Shown here in pieces: positions 16,459 through 25,483 of a stretch of DNA of 64,000 bases. The notes under the pieces are model-generated. The model made no database searches. It was not told the DNA's origin and saw only the letters and a list, made by a program, of their open reading frames with translations. Source of the stretch: Bacteroidia bacterium (GTDB taxonomy: Bacteria; Bacteroidota; Bacteroidia; Bacteroidales; Paludibacteraceae); NCBI GenBank assembly GCA_009930305.1, contig RZYM01000001.1, forward strand, positions 62,001 through 126,000, given 5' to 3'. The number at the start of each line of letters is the position of its first letter. Position 1 is the first letter of the stretch. The position numbers and the translations under genes were made by a program.

Positions 16459-18027
16459 ATGAAACTAAAACTGCCTATGCTTGTATTTATATGTACACTC
16501 GCTACACAAATCAACGCAATGCAAATTTCAATTATCTCCGAAAGTGCTTCTTTCGACCTTACAGTAGAAAATAACGCCTCTATTTTATCTGTAAAAGAAC
16601 AAATAGAAAATTCGAAATCGATTCCACAAGACAAACAATTACTGCAATTTGCAGAACAAGAACTTGAGGACAACAATACTCTGGCAGATTACAACATTAA
16701 TGATGAAGACGCAATAGTTTTAATTGTAAAAGGAGACATTGATATTTCAAAAAATCCAATTCACATATATTCAGATTACTACACACGTGGAGATGTTAAC
16801 ATTAATTATATAGGAGACTACCATATTTATAGCTCATCTGACGAGTCTGTTTCTAATCAAATACAAGTAACTTACCCTAACGATACCGTAAATATTTTGC
16901 TTGATAATGTAAAAATTACATTTAATGATGGCCCTGCATTTATGATAAACAGCGGAGGAGTAGATCTTACGTTGTCAGGATATAATTCGTTAGTAGGTGC
17001 AGATAGATATGCAAGTTTAAACAACGGACAAAATCCATTAATAATTAATGCTGCAAGCATTGCTGACACATTGGAAATTCCGGAGAGATCGGAGCAATTT
17101 TTTGGAGCTGGGATTGGTGGGAATTACAGACAAAGCGGTGCAAATATTAAAATTAACGGAGGCACAATAATTGCAAACGGGTTATACGGAGCTTCCGGCA
17201 TAGGAGGCGGCTGTTTTGGAAATGGCTATGAAATAACCATTAATGGTGGTAAAGTAATTGCACGCGGCGGCGAAGATGCTGCAGGTATTGGAGGAACATT
17301 GGATAATAATGGTTACAATATTAAAATTAATGGAGGACTTGTTAGTGCATACGGAGGCAATGGTGGTGCAGGTATAGGTGGAGGAGAACGCAATGCAACC
17401 AATGGTAACGGATACGACATAATCATTACATCAGGTACGGTTTATGCTAAGGGTGGCGAAGGTGCTGCAGGCATAGGTTGCGGTATATTTGGTGACGATT
17501 GTCACAATATTATTATTACAGGAGGTTCTGTAAATGCCGAAAAAGGAGAAGCCTCAGCTTGGAGTCCGGAAGAAGAATTTAGTGGCGCAAATATTGGTAC
17601 CGGAATACTTGACGAGTTCACACCTGACGGACCTGTTACTAAAAATGGAATAGAAGTAACACCTACGAACGGACCTGATAACGGTGATCAGCCTCTTACA
17701 CGCTATGATGTACATGAAATACCTACATTGCCACCATATTACGGAACAAATGATATGGAGCCAGATTTATCAGGATTGTATTATATTTATTCACCTATCC
17801 CAATTAATACGCAGAACATAACAGATGATGGTGTCATTATCTATTCGCAAGGAAAGCAATTGATTATAGAGGGTGCCGAAGGAAATATAAACGTATATAA
17901 TATGCTTGGATGTTTGATGTATGCAATTAAAGCTACAGCATCAGATGCAAACACAACCATAGACCTACCAAACACAGGCATATACATCATACAAATAAAT
18001 AACAAAACGTACAAAATAAGCATTTAA
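16459..18027 (+). CDS. Secreted ubiquitin-like domain / glycine-rich repeat protein with T9SS tail
   Basis: 522 residues. The signal peptide (residues 1-20, ending QINA) is followed at Met21 by a domain of about 71 residues that aligns to ubiquitin with one gap. Matches include the starting MQI, VK at ubiquitin 26-27, IPxD, LxFA, the run LED..TL.DYNI and E64. My hand alignment gives 28 identities. The Ile44 position is Gln, Lys48 is Gln, and there is no C-terminal Gly-Gly. A beta-rich region follows, then five GIGG-type repeats (about 215-360) of the kind in carbohydrate-binding-domain surface proteins. The type A T9SS tail is NINVYNMLGCLMYAI...LPNTGIYIIQINNKTYKISI. It is predicted to be surface-exposed or secreted; its role is unknown. 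Confidence 0.85.
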   Translation: MKLKLPMLVFICTLATQINAMQISIISESASFDLTVENNASILSVKEQIENSKSIPQDKQLLQFAEQELEDNNTLADYNINDEDAIVLIVKGDIDISKNPIHIYSDYYTRGDVNINYIGDYHIYSSSDESVSNQIQVTYPNDTVNILLDNVKITFNDGPAFMINSGGVDLTLSGYNSLVGADRYASLNNGQNPLIINAASIADTLEIPERSEQFFGAGIGGNYRQSGANIKINGGTIIANGLYGASGIGGGCFGNGYEITINGGKVIARGGEDAAGIGGTLDNNGYNIKINGGLVSAYGGNGGAGIGGGERNATNGNGYDIIITSGTVYAKGGEGAAGIGCGIFGDDCHNIIITGGSVNAEKGEASAWSPEEEFSGANIGTGILDEFTPDGPVTKNGIEVTPTNGPDNGDQPLTRYDVHEIPTLPPYYGTNDMEPDLSGLYYIYSPIPINTQNITDDGVIIYSQGKQLIIEGAEGNINVYNMLGCLMYAIKATASDANTTIDLPNTGIYIIQINNKTYKISI

Positions 18028-18070
18028 GACATACATAGGCGGCATACGCCAAAATTTGAGAAGCATTGGA

Positions 18071-18110
18071 AGCCTCAGAGATTGATTTTTCAAATTCTGA
18101 GGCTTTTTCT
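18071..18110 (+). terminator. Terminator of the ubiquitin-like fusion gene
   Basis: AGCCTCAGA (18071-18079) pairs with TCTGAGGCT (18096-18104), followed by TTTTTCT. Confidence 0.85.
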
Positions 18111-18231
18111 ATCTAAGAATTGATGCAACGATGTATAGCGCATTTATACTTTTAAAATTATAATTGCATATTCCATAAAAAATGCCGAATATTGCACTAT
18201 TAGTTATTGAAGTAATAAAAACAAATAGAAC

Positions 18232-19611
18232 ATGGAAATAGAAAATATAAAAGCACTTAAAGCAGAGCAAAAAGATTTCTTTAAATCGAGCAAAACCAAA
18301 GACGTATCTTATAGAATACAAGCCTTAAAGACCTTACGAAAAGTTATAAAACAAAACTCTACTGCCATTGCCGGCGCACTAAAAGAAGATTTGAATAAAT
18401 CTGCAGCCGAAAGCTATATGACAGAAATAGGCATGGCAATAGAAAGTATCTCATATTCATTAAAACACATTAAATCATGGGCAAAACCCAAACGAGTAAA
18501 TAGCCCGCTTGCACAGTTCCCATCAAGCAGCCATATCGTTCCGGAACCTTACGGAGTATGCTTAATCATAGCACCATGGAACTATCCTTTTCTACTTGCA
18601 ATCGACCCACTTATTGCAGCTATATCAGCAGGAAATTGCGCAATTATTAAACCATCGGAATTATCACCTGCCACATCTAAACTTATAGGAGATATTATAA
18701 GCAAGAACTTTGAACAATCATATATATCAGTTATAGAAGGAGGAAAAGAAATTAGCGAAGCCCTATTATCAGAACAATTCGACTACATATTTTTTACAGG
18801 AGGCACTTCTATAGGACAATTAGTGATGCAAAAAGCCGCAGAGAACTTGACCCCCGTTACACTTGAATTGGGAGGGAAAAGCCCGTGTATTATTGACAAA
18901 AGTGCAAATATAGAACTTGCAATAAGACGCATTTTATTTGGTAAAATAATTAATTCGGGACAAACCTGTGTTGCACCCGATTACTTGCTTGTACATGCCG
19001 ATGTAAAAGATAAAATTAAAGACGCATTTGTTAAATACAGCGCAAAGATGCTCGGAACCAATGCATTAGAAAACAAATCATATCCACGTATTATTAATAG
19101 GCGGCATTTTGACAGATTAGTTACATACTTACAAGATGGTGAAATAATATCGGGGGGTGAATATCGTACAGACACACTTCAAATAAGCCCTACTTTACTA
19201 TCTGTAAATGATTTAAGTAGTAAAGTTATGGAAGAAGAAATTTTTGGTCCGATACTTCCGATAATCGCATATAACAGCATAAACGAAGCTATCGATTTAA
19301 TCAATTCTCGACCCAAGCCATTAGCATTGTATTTATTTACAACAGACTTAAATGTAGAATCTAATGTTATAAAGAATGTATCATTTGGAGGAGGATGCGT
19401 TAACGATACTATCATACATCTTTCATCTCCTAAATTACCATTTGGAGGAGTTGGAGGCAGCGGCATGGGCTCATATCATGGGAAATACGGATTCGACACC
19501 TTTAGCCATAAAAAGAGCATCTTAAAAAAAGCGAATTGGTTAGACTTACCATTTAGATATCCCCCATTCAGCAAAATAAAATTGCAACTGATAAAATTAT
19601 TTTTGGGATAA
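18232..19611 (+). CDS. Aldehyde dehydrogenase, class 3 type
   Basis: 459 residues, the length of ALDH3-type NAD(P)-dependent aldehyde dehydrogenases. The proton-abstracting Glu212 lies in LELGGKSP and the nucleophile Cys246 in SGQTCVAPDY. The nucleotide-binding segment is APWNYPFLLAIDPL and the glycine motif FFTGGTSIG. The C-terminal tail (LPFRYPPFSKIKLQLIKLFLG) is hydrophobic, as in membrane-associated fatty aldehyde dehydrogenases. It oxidises aldehydes, possibly long-chain ones, to carboxylic acids; the exact substrate cannot be read from the sequence. Single gene, convergent with the MATE pump gene. Confidence 0.92.
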   Translation: MEIENIKALKAEQKDFFKSSKTKDVSYRIQALKTLRKVIKQNSTAIAGALKEDLNKSAAESYMTEIGMAIESISYSLKHIKSWAKPKRVNSPLAQFPSSSHIVPEPYGVCLIIAPWNYPFLLAIDPLIAAISAGNCAIIKPSELSPATSKLIGDIISKNFEQSYISVIEGGKEISEALLSEQFDYIFFTGGTSIGQLVMQKAAENLTPVTLELGGKSPCIIDKSANIELAIRRILFGKIINSGQTCVAPDYLLVHADVKDKIKDAFVKYSAKMLGTNALENKSYPRIINRRHFDRLVTYLQDGEIISGGEYRTDTLQISPTLLSVNDLSSKVMEEEIFGPILPIIAYNSINEAIDLINSRPKPLALYLFTTDLNVESNVIKNVSFGGGCVNDTIIHLSSPKLPFGGVGGSGMGSYHGKYGFDTFSHKKSILKKANWLDLPFRYPPFSKIKLQLIKLFLG

Positions 19612-19642
19612 CAAACGAATAATCATTGAAAAATAATTAGTA

Positions 19643-21001
19643 TCAACATGTTTTATAATATGCTGATTCTAATTCGCTTATACGTTTTCTGAATCTGAAA
19701 TGGAATAAAATTGCAGCTACTCCTAGGCCAAATACGAAGCCTAACCAAATACCTGCAGCGCCCATTTTAAATACAAATGCAAACAAATAGCCTATCGGAA
19801 GATTAATACAGATATAAGATATGAAAGCATATATTACAGGGCGTTTTACATCGGTCAAGCCTCTTAAAATTCCTATTCCTACAGATTGCATTCCATCAGA
19901 CAATTGAAACAATCCGGCAAATAATAATAACTGCGCTGCAAGTTCGATAACTGCTGCATCTTCAGTAAATACCATTGGTATTATATGTCTGAAACTCAAT
20001 ATTAATAATCCTATTACAAAATTAGTTGCTAAACATAGATGAATTGACGCTGATGCAGCCATCCGCAAGGCTTTAAAATCGTGTAAACCCAATTGATGAC
20101 TAACTCTAATGGTTGTTGCAACAGATATGCCTAAAACTGTCATAAAAGCCATGTTTGAGATATTTTGAGCAATTTGATGTGATGCCAAAGGAATAGCCCC
20201 AAGCCAACCTACCATTATTCCGGATAAAGCAAATGCAGATATCTCAAGTAACATCTGACCTGCAATAGGCAAACCAACAGATTGCAACTCTCTTAATACT
20301 TTAAACGAAAATACTTTTTTACTGAACTTACTGAAATACATCCACCAATCCGCCTTTTTTCGTATAATAATCAGAAACATTATTGGCATCATCACTCTTG
20401 AAATCAATGTTGCAACACCTGCTCCTATTATTCCCCATTTAGGGAATCCGTAAGTACCGAATATCAAGAAATAATTAAATATGACATTTACAATATTACA
20501 AATTATCGTAATAATCATAGCATGCTTAGTGCTTCCAAGACCTTCGAGAAATTGCTTAAAGAAAAAGAAGATTAAAAATGGGAATAAACTTATTACTAAA
20601 ATGATGTAGTAAGGCTTGGCTAATTCAACTACATCAGGTTCTTGCCTCATGTTATCCATAAATGGATATGTTCCAAATAATAATACTATAATTACTATAG
20701 TAGTCAAAACTACCTGTAACAATGAATTCTGAAGATATGAAGTAAGTTTTGTATGCTCGCCTTGAACATATGCCTGACCTATTAGTGGTGTTGATGCCAT
20801 AGTTATCCCGATTGCGAAAAGCATCCCAATAATAAAAATTGTATTTGCAAAAGAAGCAGCTGCTAATTCGACCGTTCCAAGATGACCAACCATAATATTA
20901 TCAGCAAGTTGGGTAATAGAGCCTCCAAGTTGCGAAAGTACTACTGGTCCGGCAATCCTCAAATTCCTTTTATAATATGGTAAATAATCTTGAAAAGTCA
21001 T
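19643..21001 (-). CDS. MATE family efflux transporter
   Basis: 452 residues from the ATG at 21001 (MTFQDYLPYYKRN); an in-frame GTG at 21007 is less likely. Twelve membrane helices in two six-helix halves, with family motifs LSQLGGSITQLADNIMVG near residue 23 and QMLLEISAFALSGIMVG in the second half. It is probably a Na+- or H+-coupled exporter of organic cations or drugs, in the NorM/DinF superfamily. A -7-like element (minus-strand TACCTTTG, 21014-21007) sits almost on the start codon, implying a very short leader. Substrate not determinable. Confidence 0.93.
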   Translation of the reverse strand: MTFQDYLPYYKRNLRIAGPVVLSQLGGSITQLADNIMVGHLGTVELAAASFANTIFIIGMLFAIGITMASTPLIGQAYVQGEHTKLTSYLQNSLLQVVLTTIVIIVLLFGTYPFMDNMRQEPDVVELAKPYYIILVISLFPFLIFFFFKQFLEGLGSTKHAMIITIICNIVNVIFNYFLIFGTYGFPKWGIIGAGVATLISRVMMPIMFLIIIRKKADWWMYFSKFSKKVFSFKVLRELQSVGLPIAGQMLLEISAFALSGIMVGWLGAIPLASHQIAQNISNMAFMTVLGISVATTIRVSHQLGLHDFKALRMAASASIHLCLATNFVIGLLILSFRHIIPMVFTEDAAVIELAAQLLLFAGLFQLSDGMQSVGIGILRGLTDVKRPVIYAFISYICINLPIGYLFAFVFKMGAAGIWLGFVFGLGVAAILFHFRFRKRISELESAYYKTC

Positions 21002-21069
21002 GGGCACAAAGGTAGTTCTATTTGCGAGAAAAATAATAACTTTACAGCCATGATAAAATCAAAAAAAAT

Positions 21070-22260
21070 ATGTTGGAATTAGGTACTACATTATCGCCTA
21101 TTGGCAAAAAAGCTTTGCTTTGCGGATCCGGAGAATTAGGAAAGGAAGTTGCAATTGAATTACAACGATACGGCATTGAAGTAATTGCAGTTGACAGATA
21201 TAAGAATGCTCCCGCCATGCAGATTGCACATAGATCACATGTAACGTCAATGTTAGACGGCAATGCACTGCGCTCGGTTATTGAGCAAGAAAAACCTGAT
21301 TACATAATTCCGGAGGTAGAAGCTATAGCTACTACAACCCTCGTTGAACTCGAAAAAGAAGGATATAATGTAATCCCTACAGCGAATGCAGCATTTTTAA
21401 CTATGAACAGAGAAGGTATTCGCAAACTAGCAGCAGAACAATTAGGTTTACCGACATCAAAATATCGTTTTGCTGATACATACGAGGAATTTACTGCTGC
21501 AATTAAAGAGATTGGGATTCCATGTGTTGTAAAACCAATTATGAGTTCCTCAGGTCATGGTCAAAGTGTTATAAAAAAAGAACAAGATATTGACACAGCA
21601 TGGCATAATGCACAAGAAGGAGGACGCGCAGGTGCAGGTAGGGTTATTGTAGAGGGTTTTGTACCTTTCGATTATGAAATAACTTTACTTACTGTTAGAC
21701 ATTCAGGCGGAACAAGCTTTTTGCAACCGATAGGACATCATCAAGTTGATGGTGATTACAGAGAATCGTGGCAACCTCAAGCTATGTCCGAGAATTGCTT
21801 AAACCAAGGCAGAGAGATTGCGAAGAAGATTACAGATGCATTGGGTGGATGGGGCATTTTCGGTGTTGAATTATTTATTTGTAAGGATAAAGTTTTATTT
21901 AGCGAAGTTTCACCAAGACCTCATGATACAGGCATGGTAACAATGATATCTCAAGATTTATCAGAATTTGCCCTACACGCACGTGCAGTACTCGGCCTTC
22001 CTATTCCAAGCATACGTTTTTATCGTCCATCTGCATCAAAAGCTATTGTTGTTGAGGGAGATACTGACAAAGTTATATTCTCAGGTCTTGAAGATGTACT
22101 TAGCGAAGAAGATGTACAAATAAGAATCTTTGGCAAACCTGAAGTAAAAGGGCATCGCCGACTTGGTGTTATTTTAGCATCAGCAGATACAGTAGATGAA
22201 GCCAAAGCAAAGGCTGAAAGAGCATACAAAAAGCTAAAAGTCAAAATTATAGCAAGGTAA
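21070..22260 (+). CDS. purT: Formate-dependent GAR formyltransferase PurT
   Basis: 396 residues. PurT is an ATP-grasp enzyme that uses formate and ATP to formylate glycinamide ribonucleotide, the third step of purine synthesis, without folate. The N-terminal Rossmann-like region holds [20 protein letters not shown]. The ATP-grasp core includes [16 protein letters not shown] and [19 protein letters not shown], and the metal-binding end [16 protein letters not shown]. Single gene between divergent MATE and convergent topA genes, closed by a hairpin. Confidence 0.97.
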   Translation: MLELGTTLSPIGKKALLCGSGELGKEVAIELQRYGIEVIAVDRYKNAPAMQIAHRSHVTSMLDGNALRSVIEQEKPDYIIPEVEAIATTTLVELEKEGYNVIPTANAAFLTMNREGIRKLAAEQLGLPTSKYRFADTYEEFTAAIKEIGIPCVVKPIMSSSGHGQSVIKKEQDIDTAWHNAQEGGRAGAGRVIVEGFVPFDYEITLLTVRHSGGTSFLQPIGHHQVDGDYRESWQPQAMSENCLNQGREIAKKITDALGGWGIFGVELFICKDKVLFSEVSPRPHDTGMVTMISQDLSEFALHARAVLGLPIPSIRFYRPSASKAIVVEGDTDKVIFSGLEDVLSEEDVQIRIFGKPEVKGHRRLGVILASADTVDEAKAKAERAYKKLKVKIIAR

Positions 22261-22271
22261 TTGTACATCAA

Positions 22272-22316
22272 AAACGGCTATACTCTGAAATTTAACTCAC
22301 AGTATAGCCGTTTCTT
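22272..22316. terminator. Bidirectional terminator between purT and topA
   Basis: AAACGGCTATACT (22272-22284) pairs perfectly with AGTATAGCCGTTT (22301-22313). The A-rich left and T-rich right flanks allow it to serve both convergent genes. Confidence 0.85.
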
Positions 22317-22331
22317 AAATCTATCTGAAAT

Positions 22332-24641
22332 TTATTTTTTTCTTCTCTTATTTTCCTTTGCAGGTGCGGCTTCAATTATTTTCAAACAATCTGCATAAGT
22401 CAAATCTTCAGCTTTTTTATCCTTAGGTAACTTGTAGTTTTGTTTGTCTTTGCATAAATAAATTCCGTAACGGCCATTTAATAATTGCATAGATGCATCC
22501 TCATCAAACGACTTGAACACTTTATTAATTTCTGCTTCGCGTTTAGCTTTAATTAACTCAATTGCTTGTTCTTCTGTAATATTCATTGGATCCATATCCT
22601 TTGTAAGAGAGAAGAATTTACTATTGTGCATAACATAGGGGCCGAAACGACCTGTATTAGCCTTCATTTCTTTCCCTTCAAATGTTCCAATTAAACGTGG
22701 AAGTTTAAATAATTCAAGTACCTCCTCTAAACTTACTGTTTCTATAGATTGTCCTTTTTGCAGTGATGCAAAAACCGGTTTATCGGTATCTGAAGCCGTA
22801 CCTATCTGAGCAACAGCGCCAAAACGACCTATTTTAACCGATATTTGTCTGCCTGATTTAGGGTCATTACCTAAAATTCTCTCTCCGACTTTATGATCGG
22901 TATGCTCTTGCAAAGATGCATCAATCAATGGGTGAAAACCTTTATAGAATACATCTATCGTCTTTTCCCACTGCGTTTTACCTTCGGCAACCTTATCTAA
23001 GTCTTTTTCTACTTTTGCAGTAAAATTGTAATCGACAATATTGCCAAAGTTCTTTATCAAATAATCGTTTACTACAATACCTGTATCTGTAGGAAATAAT
23101 TTGCTTTTTTCAGTGCCGACTACTTCAGTCAAAATCTCATCTTTTATAAGTCCTTTAGCAAGAGTTAATTCATTATATTCACGCTTATCGCCTTCTTTAT
23201 CAGATTTTACAACATACTCTCTATTTTGAATTGTACTTATTGTAGGAGCATAAGTTGAAGGACGTCCGATCCCTAGTTCTTCCATTTTTCTAACTAATGA
23301 TGCCTCGGTATAACGTGGCGGACGTTGTGTAAAACGTTCGGTACAAGAAATTTTCTTATATATTAATCCGTCATTTATTTTAACCGAAGGCAAAATACGT
23401 ACATCTCTGTCTTCTTCTTCATCATCCTTCGACTCCATATAAACTTTCAAAAAACCATCAAACTTTAATACTTCACCTGATGCAATAAATTTGTCATCGC
23501 AATCAGAAATTCCTATAGTTACAGCGGTCTTTTCTAGTTCTGCATCTGCCATTTGTGATGCTATTGTCCTTTTCCAAATCAACTCATACAAATACTGTTC
23601 TTGTTTAGTTCCTTCAATAGTATGTGCCGACATATATGTTGGACGAATCGCCTCGTGAGCCTCTTGAGCACCTTTCGAATTTGTGGTATATTGACGAACT
23701 TTACTGTATTTTTCGCCTGCAAATGCCAATATTTCTTCTTTACTCTTATTAATTGCCAGCGAAGATAGGTTTACGGAGTCGGTTCTCATGTATGTTATCT
23801 TACCATCTTCGTACAAACGCTGAGCTATTCTCATTGTTTGAGAAACTGAATATCCTAATTTGCGTGATGCCTCTTGTTGTAAGGTTGAAGTTGTAAATGG
23901 AGGTGCAGGAGTACGTTTTGAAGGTTTCTTAGTAATATCTTCAATAGTAAAACTTGCATTTTTACACTTTTCTAAAAATGATTGAGCTGCAGCCTTATTC
24001 TTAAAGCGATTTCCTAATTCTGCGCGAATTTCTTCGCCGGATTGCGTTTTAAATATTGCAGTTACACGATAAGATGCTTCAGGATGGAATTGTTGAATTT
24101 CGCGTTCGCGTTCGACAATTAAACGAACAGCAACAGATTGTACACGTCCTGCAGAAAGAGCCGGTTTAATCTTGCGCCATAAAATAGGTGATAGCTCAAA
24201 ACCTACTATGCGGTCAAGTACTCTACGAGCCTGTTGTGCATCAACTAAAGCTAAGTCTATATTACGAGGATGCTCAATAGCTTCTAATATCGCGTTTTGT
24301 GTGATTTCATGAAAAACAATTCGTTTGGTTGTTTTTGTATCTAAATTCAATTCTTCAGCTAAGTGCCATGCGATTGCTTCTCCCTCTCGGTCCTCATCGG
24401 ATGCTAACCATACGGACTCACTTTCTTTTACCTTTTTCTTCAAATCTGCGACCAATTTCTTTTTATCGGCAGGAACCTCATAAATAGGATGATAGTTTTT
24501 CTTAAAGTCAATACTGATGTCCTTCGTTTTTAAATCACGAATATGACCAAAACTCGAAGTAACATGATAATCTTTACCTAAAAATTTTTCTATGGTCTTG
24601 GCTTTGGCAGGAGACTCAACAATGACTAAATTTTTACTCAT
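22332..24641 (-). CDS. topA: DNA topoisomerase I
   Basis: 769 residues from the ATG at 24641 (MSKNLVIVESPAKAKTIEKF), the conserved Toprim start; the frame stays open 150 bases upstream, but those codons are hydrophobic and lie across the promoter. TopA relaxes negative supercoils by a type IA mechanism. Toprim acidic residues are in WLASDEDREGEAIAWHL. The catalytic tyrosine is Tyr284 in ITYMRTDSVNLS. The C-terminus carries repeats of the TopoI C-terminal type (GRFGAVAQIG, GRFGPYVMHN, GRYGIYLC) and a basic tail instead of zinc fingers, as usual in Bacteroidota. Confidence 0.97.
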   Translation of the reverse strand: MSKNLVIVESPAKAKTIEKFLGKDYHVTSSFGHIRDLKTKDISIDFKKNYHPIYEVPADKKKLVADLKKKVKESESVWLASDEDREGEAIAWHLAEELNLDTKTTKRIVFHEITQNAILEAIEHPRNIDLALVDAQQARRVLDRIVGFELSPILWRKIKPALSAGRVQSVAVRLIVEREREIQQFHPEASYRVTAIFKTQSGEEIRAELGNRFKNKAAAQSFLEKCKNASFTIEDITKKPSKRTPAPPFTTSTLQQEASRKLGYSVSQTMRIAQRLYEDGKITYMRTDSVNLSSLAINKSKEEILAFAGEKYSKVRQYTTNSKGAQEAHEAIRPTYMSAHTIEGTKQEQYLYELIWKRTIASQMADAELEKTAVTIGISDCDDKFIASGEVLKFDGFLKVYMESKDDEEEDRDVRILPSVKINDGLIYKKISCTERFTQRPPRYTEASLVRKMEELGIGRPSTYAPTISTIQNREYVVKSDKEGDKREYNELTLAKGLIKDEILTEVVGTEKSKLFPTDTGIVVNDYLIKNFGNIVDYNFTAKVEKDLDKVAEGKTQWEKTIDVFYKGFHPLIDASLQEHTDHKVGERILGNDPKSGRQISVKIGRFGAVAQIGTASDTDKPVFASLQKGQSIETVSLEEVLELFKLPRLIGTFEGKEMKANTGRFGPYVMHNSKFFSLTKDMDPMNITEEQAIELIKAKREAEINKVFKSFDEDASMQLLNGRYGIYLCKDKQNYKLPKDKKAEDLTYADCLKIIEAAPAKENKRRKK

Positions 24642-24692
24642 AGAAGTAGTTTTTTGAAAAAACGGCGATGTGTTACGAAACAAAAACAGCTG

Positions 24693-24722
24693 CAAAAGTA
24701 ATAAAAAATATTTCGCGGCAAA
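24693..24722 (-). promoter_or_regulatory. topA promoter
   Basis: Minus-strand TTTG (24722-24719), 18 bases, then TACTTTTG (24700-24693), about 50 bases before the topA ATG. Confidence 0.65.
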
Positions 24723-24899
24723 CAAAATATACAATAATAAGGTGTAGAATGCGCAATTACATCTTAAAAAACAAAATTTTATATCAAACAAATAAATTGT
24801 AACAAAAACAAGTCATAAAACAATAAATCATTTTTGATAGCCCTTTTATTTTAAAAAAAATGCTTATTTTTGCTGCCTAATTTTTAAAAATTGAATTTT

Positions 24900-25475
24900 A
24901 TGGCAATACGTAAATTGGTAGGGGAAAAAATTAAATGTATTCGCGAATCAAAGAAAATATCGCGCGAAGATTTGGCTGCAAACAGCGGATTGGAAATTGG
25001 TTTAATTAGTTCAATAGAAGAGAATACCAATATCCCTTCACTCTCACCACTTATAAAAATTGCTCGTGCATTAGGTGTGAGATTAGGTACTTTTCTTGAC
25101 GATAGTGATCTTATAGGCCCTGAAGTTTGCCGAAAAGGATCTGCAGAAAAGAGTATGAGTACTTCAAATACAAAAAGTCGTTCAAACTCACACCTTGATT
25201 TTACTTCATTGGCAAGCCATAAGGCGGGACGCAGCATGGAACCATTCGTAATCACAATAGAACCTGCCGATACAAAACAATTACTACTCTCATCACACGA
25301 AGGAGAAGAATTTATATACGTTATGGAAGGTGCAGTAAAAATTATTTACGGCAAAGACGAATACTTATTAAACGAAGGCGATAGTATTTACTATGATTCA
25401 ATAGTAGAACACTTGGTTTGTGCAGGCAATGACCATCAATCAAAAATACTTGCCGTAGTATATTCACCATTTTAA
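24900..25475 (+). CDS. XRE-family regulator with C-terminal cupin domain (copy 1)
   Basis: 191 residues from the ATG at 24900; an upstream TTG at 24891 is unlikely. A helix-turn-helix of the XRE/Cro type occupies about 5-62 (IKCIRESKKISREDLAANSG...ISSIEENTNIPSLSPLIKIARALG). After a linker, a cupin fold spans about 115-190 (SHEGEEFIYVMEGAVKIIYG...EGDSIYYDSIVEHLV). It probably senses a small carboxylate or acyl ligand through the cupin and regulates the ligase gene 8 bases downstream. A -7-like TATTTTTG lies at 24865-24872. A second such regulator-ligase pair is at 50.4-52.6 kb. Confidence 0.9.
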   Translation: MAIRKLVGEKIKCIRESKKISREDLAANSGLEIGLISSIEENTNIPSLSPLIKIARALGVRLGTFLDDSDLIGPEVCRKGSAEKSMSTSNTKSRSNSHLDFTSLASHKAGRSMEPFVITIEPADTKQLLLSSHEGEEFIYVMEGAVKIIYGKDEYLLNEGDSIYYDSIVEHLVCAGNDHQSKILAVVYSPF

Positions 25476-25483
25476 TATAAATT

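Noticed and set aside
16519-16731. Recent transfer of a eukaryotic ubiquitin gene
   Set aside because: At about 39 percent identity by hand and with bacterial codon use the similarity is too low for recent transfer; an old bacterial ubiquitin-like lineage is as likely.
17104-17530. Regular short repeats that could be taken for a CRISPR array or minisatellite
   Set aside because: They are in-frame coding repeats (GIGG modules) with diverged DNA sequence; there are no identical repeats with unique spacers and no cas genes.
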